Shown here piece by piece: positions 26,150 to 37,697 of a stretch of DNA of 64,000 nt. Numbering within the stretch: position 1 is the stretch's first letter; each line of letters begins with the position of its first letter. Position numbers and translations under genes: made by a program. The stretch is from the NCBI RefSeq assembly GCF_026967985.1, contig NZ_JAPVBJ010000002.1, forward strand, positions 226,249 through 290,248. Reading direction: 5' to 3'. The DNA is from Modestobacter sp. VKM Ac-2984. Its GTDB lineage: Bacteria; Actinomycetota; Actinomycetes; Mycobacteriales; Geodermatophilaceae. The notes under the pieces were generated by a model, which made no database searches, had not been told where the DNA came from, and saw only the letters and a program-made list of their open reading frames with translations.

Positions 26150-27964
26150 CTAGTCGGCGCCGGTCAGCGAGGTCGCGGGCAGCCAGTCGGCGTCGAGCAG
26201 CTCGGCGATCTGCTGCAGCCCGGCGGTGTCGCCGCCGGCGGTCGAACCGGTGACGGCCAACCGCTCGACCATCACCCGGGCCACGTCCTCCTCCACGGTG
26301 TCCTGCGCGAACGCGACCCGCCACGGGGAGACCTGGTGGTCGCGGTGCGTGCGGCCGGTGACCTGCCGGGCGGCGATCCCGGAGAACCGTGGCTGGTGGA
26401 ACAACCCGACCCGGGGCGTGGTCGACGCGGTGCGCCCGCCGGGCAGCACCTCACCGGCGTGCAGGCTGATCGAGGCGGTCACGGTGAACACGCACACCGG
26501 CGCCTCCCCCGTCTGGAAGCGCAGCCGCTCGGCCTCCACGTCGAAGCGGTCCCGGCCGTAGATCGAGGCGACGGCGACGCCGCCGTCCAGCAGGGCCTCC
26601 CGGATCGGGTCGGCTGCGGTCTCGACGAACTCCACCGACACGGCGACCTGCCGGTCGGCCTCCACCTGGGCCCTGACCCAGTCGACCGTCGCCGCCGCCC
26701 GGATCAGCCCGGCCTTCTGCCGGAACCGCAGCAGTGCGGCCCGGCCGCGCGCGGTCTCCCGCTTCCGGCGGGCCAGCTGCATCTCCGCGCGGAACTCCGA
26801 CCACTCGGCCCCGTACTGCGCCCGCTCGGCGGGGGTCAGCTCGACCGGGGTGCCGGTGACCGACACCGGTCCCCACGGGGCGGGGCGGTGCAGCGTGGCC
26901 GGCGGGTCGGTGTCGGCCAGCCAGCTGCGCAGCCGGGTCAGGTCGGCCCGGCGCTCCTCCGCGTCCTCGGTCCAGCTCCAGCCGTAGCGGGCACGTTCCA
27001 CGTGGAACCCGTGCGCGGCGAGGCGGCTGGGCAGGTCGGCCCACTCCTTCAGCGGTTCCCCGTGGACGGCGGCGAAGTGCGGCGCCAGGTAGGGCAGCTC
27101 CAGCGGGGTGTGCGCCGGGGTCGCGGTGGCCAGCAGCACGTAGGGCGCGTCCTTGACCCGGCCGGCGCCGGAGACCGACTTCCAGTGCTTCCACCGCTGG
27201 GTGGTGGTGTGCCGCACCATGTGGGCCTCGTCGGCGATCACGACGTCGAACCGCGTGCCGGTCGCCTTGGTCAGGCCGGCCACCTTGCCCAGCCGGTCCC
27301 AGGTGGTCACGCACCAGCGCAAGCCCTGACCCTCAGCTGCCGTGCCTCCGAAGGCCGCGATCGAGCGGGCCCAGTGCGGCACCGTGATGGCGGCCGGCCG
27401 GTCGGCGACGACCAGCACCGTGCGGACCGGCCGGGGGTGGTCGGCACGCCGGGCGGCGATCTGCGCGACGGCCAGGATCGCGGTGCCGGTCTTGCCCACG
27501 CCCGGGTCGTCGCCGAGCAGGAACATCCGACCGCCGGCCGCCTCGTGCGCGGCGATGACCGCTGCCCCGCTGACCTGCTCCGGGCGCGGGGACATCGGGC
27601 GGCCCGCCGGCACCGGGCGGGGCTCGGCGTTCAGCTCGTCCTCGAGGAACCGCTCCAGGCTGTACGGCGGCGGGTCGTAGGGCGCCAGCGCCGCGGGCAG
27701 CGTGGCCCCCACGTACACGTGCGCGGACAGGCCGGCGTGCCAGCTCGCCCCCGGCGCCGGCGCCCGGAACGGGACGGCGAGCACCCAGACCCGCTCCCCC
27801 GGCCCGGCGACCGGCAGCTCGGCGCCCGCCTTCAGCGCAGCCTTCCGGGGTGCCGCCTTCTGGGGGGTCGCCTTCCGGGCGGCCGCCTTCCGCGGCGCTG
27901 CCGTCCGGGTGGTCGTCGTGCTGCTGCGGGTCGAGCTGGTGGGGCGCCGTCGGCGTCCGGGCAC
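26150..27964 (-). CDS. SNF2-like superfamily 2 helicase with basic Ala/Lys tail
   Basis: 604 residues from GTG 27962-27964 (Shine-Dalgarno AGGAG). The first ~45 residues are very basic, with repeated APRKA/ARKA units like a histone H1 tail. A region of ~100 residues precedes the helicase core: Walker A LGDDPGVGKTGTA, motif Ia LVVADRPAAITVPHW, DEAH box VVIADEAHMVRH, motif III LLATATP. The second RecA lobe ends with motif VI-like QVTGRTHRDHQVSPW. The build is that of SNF2-type ATPases, which translocate on double-stranded DNA, but the core is short and the partner or target is unknown. It is convergent with the ElaA gene. A perfect parS-like site lies inside it at 26995-27008. Confidence 0.82.
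   Translation of the reverse strand: MPGRRRRPTSSTRSSTTTTRTAAPRKAAARKATPQKAAPRKAALKAGAELPVAGPGERVWVLAVPFRAPAPGASWHAGLSAHVYVGATLPAALAPYDPPPYSLERFLEDELNAEPRPVPAGRPMSPRPEQVSGAAVIAAHEAAGGRMFLLGDDPGVGKTGTAILAVAQIAARRADHPRPVRTVLVVADRPAAITVPHWARSIAAFGGTAAEGQGLRWCVTTWDRLGKVAGLTKATGTRFDVVIADEAHMVRHTTTQRWKHWKSVSGAGRVKDAPYVLLATATPAHTPLELPYLAPHFAAVHGEPLKEWADLPSRLAAHGFHVERARYGWSWTEDAEERRADLTRLRSWLADTDPPATLHRPAPWGPVSVTGTPVELTPAERAQYGAEWSEFRAEMQLARRKRETARGRAALLRFRQKAGLIRAAATVDWVRAQVEADRQVAVSVEFVETAADPIREALLDGGVAVASIYGRDRFDVEAERLRFQTGEAPVCVFTVTASISLHAGEVLPGGRTASTTPRVGLFHQPRFSGIAARQVTGRTHRDHQVSPWRVAFAQDTVEEDVARVMVERLAVTGSTAGGDTAGLQQIAELLDADWLPATSLTGAD
26995..27008. other. parS site (perfect)
   Basis: GTTCCACGTGGAAC, a perfect 14-bp palindrome identical to the core of chromosomal ParB-binding parS sites. 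It lies inside the helicase coding sequence. Two further identical copies are at 49998 and 55977. ParB spreads from such sites and recruits SMC to segregate the origin region. Confidence 0.75.
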
Positions 27965-28054
27965 GGGGTTCTCCTGGGGGTCGACGACCGGTCCGCCCGA
28001 CGCTACGGGCGCCCACCGACAGCCAGGCGCAGCGACATGTGCTGCGATCAGCGC

Positions 28055-28897
28055 ATGACCGAGGACATCCGCCTGTCGGCCCGCACGCTCGGCGACTCCG
28101 GGCCCCGCGTGGTCTTCGTGCACGGCCTGTTCGGCCAGGGCCGCAACTGGACGACGATCGCCAAGGCGCTGGCCGCCGACGGGCACCGGGTCACCCTGCT
28201 CGACCTGCCCAACCACGGGCACTCGCCGTGGACCGACCGGGTCGACTACGTCGACATGGCCGAGTTCGTCGCCGCCGAGCTGGCCCAGCTGGGTGAGCCG
28301 GTGACGCTGGTCGGGCACTCGATGGGCGGCAAGGTGGCGATGCAGCTGGCGCTGCGCCGGCCCGAGCTGCTGCGCGCCCTCGTCGTCGTCGACATCGCCC
28401 CGACCGACTACCCCGAGTCCGGCGGCCGGACCGAGGACCCCGACGAGGAGGCCTCCCCGTTCGCCGCGTTCATCACCGCCATGCAGGGCATGGACCTCGA
28501 CCGGCTGGAGACCCGGGAGGACGCCGACCAGGCGCTGCGCGCCGCCGTCCCCAGCACGATGGTGCGGTCGTTCCTGCTGCAGAGCCTGGTCCGGGACGGC
28601 GTCGGGGAGGGCGACGGCTGGCGCTGGCGGCTGAACCTGGAGACCCTGGCCCGCGACCTGGGCGAGCTGCGCCGGTTCCCCGACCCGCCGCCGGGGGCCA
28701 GCTACGAGGGCCCGGTGCTCTGGATCGCCGGGGCGAACTCCACCTACGTGCTCGACGACGACCGGCCGCGGATGGACGAGCTGTTCCCGACGACCCGGCT
28801 GGTGCGGGTGAAGAACGCCGGGCACTGGGTGCACTCCGAGCAGCCCGAGGTGTTCCTGGAGACCGTGCGCAGGTTCCTGGCGCAGGTCGAGGGATGA
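28055..28897 (+). CDS. Alpha/beta hydrolase (YbfF/ABHD11-like esterase)
   Basis: 280 residues from ATG 28055 (an in-frame ATG 18 bp upstream is possible). Alpha/beta-hydrolase motifs: VVFVHGLFGQGRNWTTIAKAL (oxyanion loop), LLDLPNHGHSPW, nucleophile elbow VTLVGHSMGGKVAM with Ser near residue 88, VVVDIAPTDYP, and the catalytic His in VKNAGHWVHSEQPEVFL. The LPNHGxS and DIAPxxY phrases are typical of YbfF esterases. Its stop overlaps the ATG of bluB-cobT, so the two are co-translated; a link to cobamide metabolism is inferred only from that. Divergent from the helicase. Confidence 0.9.
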   Translation: MTEDIRLSARTLGDSGPRVVFVHGLFGQGRNWTTIAKALAADGHRVTLLDLPNHGHSPWTDRVDYVDMAEFVAAELAQLGEPVTLVGHSMGGKVAMQLALRRPELLRALVVVDIAPTDYPESGGRTEDPDEEASPFAAFITAMQGMDLDRLETREDADQALRAAVPSTMVRSFLLQSLVRDGVGEGDGWRWRLNLETLARDLGELRRFPDPPPGASYEGPVLWIAGANSTYVLDDDRPRMDELFPTTRLVRVKNAGHWVHSEQPEVFLETVRRFLAQVEG

Positions 28898-30624
28898 CCA
28901 CCTGGCCCCGGCCGGTGCCGCTGATCGGCGACGGCACCGCGGCGTCGCAGCGTGCGGCAGACCCCGCCGGCTGGGCGCTGCCGGAGGCCGACCGGGCCGG
29001 GCTGTACCGGACGGTCGAGGCCCGCCGCGACGTCCGGCGGTACCGGCCGGACCCGGTGCCCGACGAGGCGCTCACCCGGGTGCTGACCGCCGCGCACCAG
29101 GCGCCGTCGGTGGGGCACAGCCAGCCGTGGCGGTTCGTCGTCGTCCGGGACGCCGGCATCCGGGACACCGCGGCCGTCCTCACCGACCGGGAGCGGCTGC
29201 GCCAGGCCGCCCAGCTGAACCCGGACGCCGCCGCCCGGCTGCTGGACCTGCAGCTGGCCGGCGTCCGGGAGGCACCGCTGGGGGTCGTGGTCTGCTGCGA
29301 CCGGCGGACGCCGGCGGCCGGGGTGCTGGGCCGGGCGACCTTCCCCGACGCCGATCTGTGGAGCTGCGCCACCGCGATCCAGAACCTGTGGCTGGCCGCC
29401 CGCGCGGAGGGGCTGGGCCTGGGCTGGGTGACGCTGTTCCGGCCCGAGGAGCTGGCCGAGCTGCTGGGCCTGCCCGAGGGCGTGGTCACCCTCGGCTGGC
29501 TGTGCCTGGGCTGGCCCGACGAGCGCCCGCCGGCCCCCGGCCTGGAGCGGGCCGCCTGGTCGCGCCGGCAGCCGCTGTCCGACGTGGTCCTGGCCGACCG
29601 GTGGCCGGCCGAGGAGGCCGCGCCCGCGCCGCCGCCGTCCCGGCTGCGCAGCCCGGCGCCGGAGCAGGTCGTCGGGGCCCGGGACGGCGCCGACCGGCTG
29701 CTCACCCCGCCGGGGTCGCTCGGCGTGCTGGACGGCGCGGTCGCCCGGGCGGTGGCGCTGGGCCGGGGCGACCTCACCGGGGGCGTGCTCCTGCTCGCCG
29801 CCGCCGACCACCCGGTCACCGCGCACCACGTCTCGGCCTACCCGGGCTCGACCACCCGGGACGTCACCACCGCTGCGGTCGCCGGGGTCGCCCTGGGCGC
29901 CACCGCCGCCCGGTCGGCGGGGCTCGGCCTGGTCGTGGTGGACGCCGGGGTCGCGGGTTCCGCCGTGCCCGGTGCGGTCGCGGCCCGGCCGGTCGGTGCC
30001 CGGGGGGACCTGGTGAGCGGGCCGGCGATGACGGCGGCGGACACCGCGGCGCTGCTCGCGGCCGGTCGGGCGCTGGGCGCCGAACACGGTCGGGCCGGGC
30101 TGGTCGCCCTCGGGGAGGTCGGCATCGGCAACACCACGGTCGCCGCCGCCCTGGCCGCCGCACTGTTGCACGTGGAACCAGCCGAGGTCGCCGGGCTCGG
30201 GTCCGGAGCGGACGCGGTCATGGTGGAGCGCAAGCGGGACGTCGTCGCGGCGGCGCTGGCCCGGGCGGGCACCGACCTGGACCCGCAGACTGCGCTCGCC
30301 GAGCTGGGCGGCCCGGAGCTGGCCGTGCTCGCCGGGGTGGTGCTGGGGGCGGCGGAGGCCGGGGCGGTCGTCGTCCTGGACGGCTTCGCCACCGCGGTCG
30401 CCGCGCTGGTCGCTGTCCTGCTGGAGCCGGCGGCGCAGTCGGCGCTGGTGGCCGGGCAGCGCAGCCGGGAACGCGGCTGCGACGCCGTCCTGCAGGCCCT
30501 CGGGTGCGAGCCGTTGCTGGACCTGCGGCTGCGCGCCGGCGAGGGGGTGGGCGCGGTGCTCGCCGCCGGGCTGCTGCTGCAGGGGCTGCGGCTGCGCCGG
30601 GAGACCGCCCGGGTCGACTCCTAG
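28894..30624 (+). CDS. BluB-CobT fusion: dimethylbenzimidazole synthase + DMB phosphoribosyltransferase
   Basis: 576 residues with two enzymes in series. Residues 1-~230 are BluB, an oxygen-dependent flavodestructase that converts FMNH2 to 5,6-dimethylbenzimidazole: VEARRDVRRYRPDPVPDE, AAHQAPSVGHSQPWRFVVV, and ATAIQNLWLAARAEGLGLGWVTLF. After a Pro/Ala-rich linker, residues ~250-576 are CobT, which makes alpha-ribazole phosphate from DMB and nicotinate mononucleotide: LTPPGSLGVLD, GEVGIGNTTVAAAL (conserved Glu) and LRLRAGEGVGAVLA (the catalytic-base Glu of the family). The two halves act in consecutive steps of cobamide lower-ligand assembly, so fusion would channel DMB. Translationally coupled to the upstream hydrolase; it converges with the phosphatase gene with a 4-bp overlap. 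Confidence 0.93.
   Translation: MTTWPRPVPLIGDGTAASQRAADPAGWALPEADRAGLYRTVEARRDVRRYRPDPVPDEALTRVLTAAHQAPSVGHSQPWRFVVVRDAGIRDTAAVLTDRERLRQAAQLNPDAAARLLDLQLAGVREAPLGVVVCCDRRTPAAGVLGRATFPDADLWSCATAIQNLWLAARAEGLGLGWVTLFRPEELAELLGLPEGVVTLGWLCLGWPDERPPAPGLERAAWSRRQPLSDVVLADRWPAEEAAPAPPPSRLRSPAPEQVVGARDGADRLLTPPGSLGVLDGAVARAVALGRGDLTGGVLLLAAADHPVTAHHVSAYPGSTTRDVTTAAVAGVALGATAARSAGLGLVVVDAGVAGSAVPGAVAARPVGARGDLVSGPAMTAADTAALLAAGRALGAEHGRAGLVALGEVGIGNTTVAAALAAALLHVEPAEVAGLGSGADAVMVERKRDVVAAALARAGTDLDPQTALAELGGPELAVLAGVVLGAAEAGAVVVLDGFATAVAALVAVLLEPAAQSALVAGQRSRERGCDAVLQALGCEPLLDLRLRAGEGVGAVLAAGLLLQGLRLRRETARVDS
30165..30178. other. parS-like site, one mismatch
   Basis: GTTGCACGTGGAAC differs from the perfect parS core at one base. 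It is inside the CobT half of the fusion gene. The same variant occurs at 39598-39611. Confidence 0.45.
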
Positions 30625-32417
30625 CGCGGTGCGGCGTCCACCCGGATCGCGATGAGGGCGACGTCGTCGTCGGCACCGGCGGCGGGCAGCAGCGTCTGGA
30701 CCACGCGGTCGCACAGCGCGTCCAGTCCTAGGCCGGCGGCGTCCGAGACCACCTCGACCAGGCGCCCGAGGCCCTGGTCGAGGTCCCGGGCACCGGCTGG
30801 GCCGGCGCCGTTCTCGATGAGGCCGTCGGTGTAGAGCAGCAGGGTGGAGCCCGCCGGCAGCGCGCAGCGGTGCTCGGGGCGCGGCTGTTCGGGCAGCACG
30901 CCCAGCGGCAGCCCGACCGGGTCGGTGAGGACGTCGACGCGGCCGTCGGCGTGCAGCAGCAGCGGCGGTGGGTGCCCCGCCGAGGACCAGCGGACGGTCC
31001 GGTCGGCGCCCGGGTCGCGCGCGATCTGGGCGACGAGGACGGTGGCGAACACCCCGTGCCCGAGGGTGTCGCAGGCGGCGTCCACGGCGGTCAGCACGGC
31101 GCCGGCGGCCGTGGTGCCGTCATGACCGGCCATCCGCAGCATCGTGCGCAGCTGGCCCATCGTGGCCGCCGCCTCGATGTCGTGGCCGGCGACGTCGCCG
31201 ATGATGAGGCTGGTGGCTCCTCGCGCGTCCAGGTAGGCGTCGTACCAGTCCCCGCCGACCAGCTGGGCGTCCCCGGCCGGCTGGTACCGGGCAGCCAGCT
31301 GCAGGTTCTCCGGCTGGGGCAGCACCGGTGGCAGCAGCGCCCGCTGCATGGTCTCGGACACCGATCGCTGCCACGCGTAGGCGAGGGCGTTCTCCACCAC
31401 CAGTGCGGCGCGATCGGCCATCGCGGTGACCAGTTCCTGCTCGACCTCGGTGTAGTACGCCGCCGCACCGGTCCGGGCCACGACGAGCACCGCGATCACC
31501 GCACCGCGGCTGGTCAGCGGCGCGACCAGGGCGCTGCGCACCCCCAGCCGGGCGGCGGCGTCCTGCTGGGCGGGGGTGAGCGGCGCGCCGAAGGGCGCGT
31601 CGATGAGCTCGACCCGGCCGGTGGCGGCCACGCGGCCCGGGCCCGACGCCTCCCCGACCCGTCGGCCGGCGCCGTGGACCCACTCCTCCAGGACGGCGAG
31701 CTGCGCGGGGTCGGAGTGGCGGACGGCGACCGGGGAGAGGCTGCCGTCGCGCTCCACGATGCAGACGTAGGCGAGGTCGCCCAGTGCCGGGACGGCCAGC
31801 CGGGCGATCGCCTGCCAGACGTCCGCGGGCTCCAGACCGGAGGTGAGCAGGTCGCCGATGCGGGACAGCAGCGCAGCCCGGTCGGCCTCTGCCCGTGCCT
31901 CCGCGCGGGCCAGCTCGGCCTGGGCGGTGGACACCCGGAGCGCGACCTCGCGCGAGGCGATGGCCGCGAGGTCCTCCAACAGCTCGACGTCGCCCGCGGT
32001 CCACTCGTGGACGTCGGTGTCGACCACGCAGAAGCTGCCCAGCACCTGCCCGTCCGGGGTGTACACCGGGAAGCCGGCCCAGGCGCGGACGCCCACGCCC
32101 CCGATCGAGGTGAGGTCCCGGGTCCGCTCGTCGGCGGTCACGTCGACCAGCACCATCGGGCTCCCGTCCAGCACGTGCTGGCAGAAGGACTCCTCGACGG
32201 TGGTCTGACCCGGGCTGTCGGGGCCCGTGCCCTGGTGGCTCAGCCAGTAGGCGCGCTCGTCGTCGACGACGGTGAGGAGGGCCAGCGGCGCCCCGGTCAG
32301 CCGCCGGGCGAGGGCGGTCAGCCGGTCGAAGGACTCCTCGGCAGCGCCGTCGAGCAGGTCGGTGGCGTGCACGGCGGCCACCCGGGTGGGGGAACCGATG
32401 ATCTCCTGACCGGTCAC
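30621..32417 (-). CDS. GAF-GAF-SpoIIE (PPM) protein phosphatase
   Basis: 598 residues from GTG 32415-32417; a longer frame exists but its extra 60 residues are low-complexity. GAF1 (about 25-160) has SFCQHVLDGSPMVLVDVTADERT and GFPVYTPDGQVLGSFCVVD; a short coiled coil follows; GAF2 (about 185-330) has LRVSALVAPLTSRG-type text. The C-terminal PPM/SpoIIE phosphatase (about 370-595) has GGDWYDAYL and IGDVAGHDIEAAATMGQLR (metal-binding Asp residues), SSAGHPPPLLL, LLLYTDGLIE and the final DDDVALIAI. Such proteins dephosphorylate anti-anti-sigma factors in partner-switching pathways. No anti-sigma genes are nearby. A second SpoIIE phosphatase, with a LOV domain, is at 51590. Confidence 0.93.
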   Translation of the reverse strand: MTGQEIIGSPTRVAAVHATDLLDGAAEESFDRLTALARRLTGAPLALLTVVDDERAYWLSHQGTGPDSPGQTTVEESFCQHVLDGSPMVLVDVTADERTRDLTSIGGVGVRAWAGFPVYTPDGQVLGSFCVVDTDVHEWTAGDVELLEDLAAIASREVALRVSTAQAELARAEARAEADRAALLSRIGDLLTSGLEPADVWQAIARLAVPALGDLAYVCIVERDGSLSPVAVRHSDPAQLAVLEEWVHGAGRRVGEASGPGRVAATGRVELIDAPFGAPLTPAQQDAAARLGVRSALVAPLTSRGAVIAVLVVARTGAAAYYTEVEQELVTAMADRAALVVENALAYAWQRSVSETMQRALLPPVLPQPENLQLAARYQPAGDAQLVGGDWYDAYLDARGATSLIIGDVAGHDIEAAATMGQLRTMLRMAGHDGTTAAGAVLTAVDAACDTLGHGVFATVLVAQIARDPGADRTVRWSSAGHPPPLLLHADGRVDVLTDPVGLPLGVLPEQPRPEHRCALPAGSTLLLYTDGLIENGAGPAGARDLDQGLGRLVEVVSDAAGLGLDALCDRVVQTLLPAAGADDDVALIAIRVDAAPR

Positions 32418-32520
32418 CGGGCAGGACGCGGAGCGGCTGCCGGGATCGGAGGGTGCACACCAGCAGTGAACACGACGCGGTCGACGGTCGGGGACCGTGC
32501 GTGAGGAGGATGACGAGCCG

Positions 32521-33390
32521 GTGCGGGACGGCCATCCTGGTCCGGTGTCCGACGAGTGGGTGCCCGCCCGCCCGCACCCGGCGCTGCGCCCGTTCATCGC
32601 GAGTGCGGTGGGCTACCGGTACGGCGGGTCCGCGTCCGGGGTGCACCGCGGGCTGCCCTCGCCGTCCCTCACCTTCGTGGTCACCCTGGACGAGCCGCTG
32701 GTGCTCGCCGCGCACCCCGATCCCCAGCAGGCGCCGGGCCGCTACGACGCACTGCTGGGTGGGCTGCACACCCGCCCGGCGCTGATCACCCAGACCGGGT
32801 GGCAGGCCGGCGTCCAGCTGGCGCTCAGCCCCTTGGGTGCGCGGGCACTGCTCGGCCTGCCGGCGGGCGCGCTGGCCTCCCTCGACTGCCCGGTCGCCGA
32901 CGTGCTCGGCACCGACGGCGCCGAGTTGATCGACCGGGTGCGGTCCGCACCGGACTGGGCGGGCCGGTTCGCCGCCCTGGAGCACGTCCTCCTCCGCCGG
33001 CTGCAGGCGGACAGCGTGCCGGCGCCCGAGGTCGTGGAGGCGTGGCGGCTGACCCTCGCCTCCGGTGGGCGGCTGCGGGTCGCCGACGTGGCCGGGCGGG
33101 TCGGGTGGTCCGAGCGGCACCTGCTCACCCGGTTCCGCGCCGAGACCGGGCTGACCCCGAAGGAGGCGGCCCGCGTCGTCCGGTTCGACCGGGCTCGGCG
33201 GGCGCTGGCCGCCCGGGTGGCCGGCGGTGGCCCGCCCGACCTGGCCGCGCTCGCCGTCGCCACCGGCTACGCCGACCAGGCGCACCTGACCCGCGAGTGG
33301 CGGGCGTTCAGCGGCCTCCCGCCGACCCGGTGGCTGGCCGCGGAGTTCGGAATCGTCCAAGACGGCCGGACGCCGGTGTCGACACCCTGA
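32521..33390 (+). CDS. AraC family transcriptional regulator
   Basis: 289 residues from GTG 32521, chosen for the Shine-Dalgarno GAGGAGGA ten bases upstream; GTG 32545 is an alternative. The C-terminal ~100 residues hold the two helix-turn-helices: LRVADVAGRVGWSERHLLTRFRAETGLTPKEAARVVRFDRARRAL and LAALAVATGYADQAHLTREWRAFSGLPPTRWLA. The N-terminal part (HPALRPFIASAVGYRYGG, FVVTLDEPL, WQAGVQLALSPLGARALLGLP) is the ligand-binding/dimerisation domain of DUF6597-type AraC regulators. It is 5 bp from a VOC-family gene, its likely co-transcribed partner, and divergent from the GAF-SpoIIE gene. Confidence 0.92.
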   Translation: MRDGHPGPVSDEWVPARPHPALRPFIASAVGYRYGGSASGVHRGLPSPSLTFVVTLDEPLVLAAHPDPQQAPGRYDALLGGLHTRPALITQTGWQAGVQLALSPLGARALLGLPAGALASLDCPVADVLGTDGAELIDRVRSAPDWAGRFAALEHVLLRRLQADSVPAPEVVEAWRLTLASGGRLRVADVAGRVGWSERHLLTRFRAETGLTPKEAARVVRFDRARRALAARVAGGGPPDLAALAVATGYADQAHLTREWRAFSGLPPTRWLAAEFGIVQDGRTPVSTP

Positions 33391-33394
33391 GCCC

Positions 33395-33805
33395 ATGACC
33401 GACACCACCACCGCTCCCCCGCCCACCGTCTGGCCCGCCTTCCGGGCCCGGGACGCCCGGGCGGTCATCCGCTTCCTGGTCGACGCCCTCGGCTTCGAGG
33501 AGACCGCCGTGTACGGCGAGGGCGACGTCGTGCAGCACGCCCAGCTGAACTGGCCGCCCGGCGGCGGGGTCATGCTCGGCTCGGTGCGCGACGACGGTGG
33601 CTGGACGGTCGCCCCGGGGAGTACGGGCTGCTACCTGGTGAGCGACGACGTCGACGTGCTGTTCCATCGCGCGGTCGCAGCCGGCGCCGAGGTCTTCCGG
33701 CCACTGCAGGACACCGACCACGGCGGGCGCGAGTTCGCCGTCCGCGACCCGGAGGGCAACCTGTGGAGCGTCGGGAGCTACCGGGGCGAACCTCGCCGGG
33801 GATGA
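33395..33805 (+). CDS. VOC (glyoxalase/bleomycin-resistance) family protein
   Basis: 136 residues. One VOC module pair: VWPAFRARDARAVIRFLVDALGFEETAVYG (first beta-alpha unit), VQHAQLNWPPGGGVMLGS, CYLVSDDVDVLFHRAVAAGAEVFRPLQDTDHGGREFAVRDPEGNLWSVGSY, the last part being the classical YxxRDPEGNxWxxG ending with the metal-ligand Glu. It is the PhnB-like type. Starts 5 bp after the AraC regulator, so an inducible enzyme or binding protein of an unknown small molecule is plausible. Confidence 0.88.
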   Translation: MTDTTTAPPPTVWPAFRARDARAVIRFLVDALGFEETAVYGEGDVVQHAQLNWPPGGGVMLGSVRDDGGWTVAPGSTGCYLVSDDVDVLFHRAVAAGAEVFRPLQDTDHGGREFAVRDPEGNLWSVGSYRGEPRRG

Positions 33806-33948
33806 GACCCGCCCGCTCTCCGCGCGGGCACCGGGCTCATCCGTCGGGAGGGTCGGTGCTGTCCGCCGCGACGATCGGCTCCTAGGGTCGAGGGCGTCCG
33901 GCCCGTCAGGGCGGCTCCGCACACGCGGCGATCACGGGGGACGAGCAG

Positions 33949-34360
33949 ATGAGCCAGGACGACGGCGCCCAGCACCCGGGGCAGCAGGGCAACGTGAACC
34001 CGTCCTACGGCAGCCCAGGGCCGCATCCGCCGCAGTACGGCCAGTTCCACGGTCCGCCTGGTCCGCCTCCGGGGCCCCCCTACGGCCCGCCGGGGGCGCC
34101 GTACGGCCCGCCCCCGTACGGCTACGGCTACCCGCCGCCGCAGCGCACCAACGGGCTCGCGATCGCCTCCATGGTGCTCGGCATCGTCTGGCTGTACTGG
34201 ATCGGCAGCATCCTCGCCCTGGTCTTCGGCTACGTGGCGAAGAAGCAGATCCGTGAACGCGGTGAGGGCGGTGACGGCATGGCGACCGCGGGGATCGTCC
34301 TCGGCTGGGTCGGCATCGGCGTCCTCGCCATCCCCCTGGTGCTGGCCGTCTCGGCCGGCC

Positions 34361-34368
<8 letters not shown>
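33949..34368 (+). CDS. DUF4190 membrane protein with Pro/Gly/Tyr-rich N terminus
   Basis: 139 residues. The first ~65 residues are a Pro/Gly/Tyr-rich cytoplasmic tail with repeated YGPPGAPYGPP-type units. Two membrane helices follow (about 68-93 and 112-137) linked by FGYVAKKQIRERGEGGDGMATAGIVLGWVG, the typical DUF4190 signature. Function of the family is unknown. A TAGGGT hexamer at about 33883-33888 is a plausible -10 for it. It converges with the SNF2 helicase gene with an 8-bp overlap. Confidence 0.85.
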
Positions 34369-37621
<3,253 letters not shown>

Positions 37622-37697
37622 CCGGCCAGGCTACGGCGGGGCACCGACAGGGTGGCCCAGGTCGCGGTGACCGGGCGCTCGGCGCGAAGATCAACGC

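Noticed and set aside
32169..32182. CCAGCACGTGCTGG palindrome resembling parS
   Set aside because: Shares only the CACGTG core; both flanks differ from the parS consensus and it is in coding sequence.
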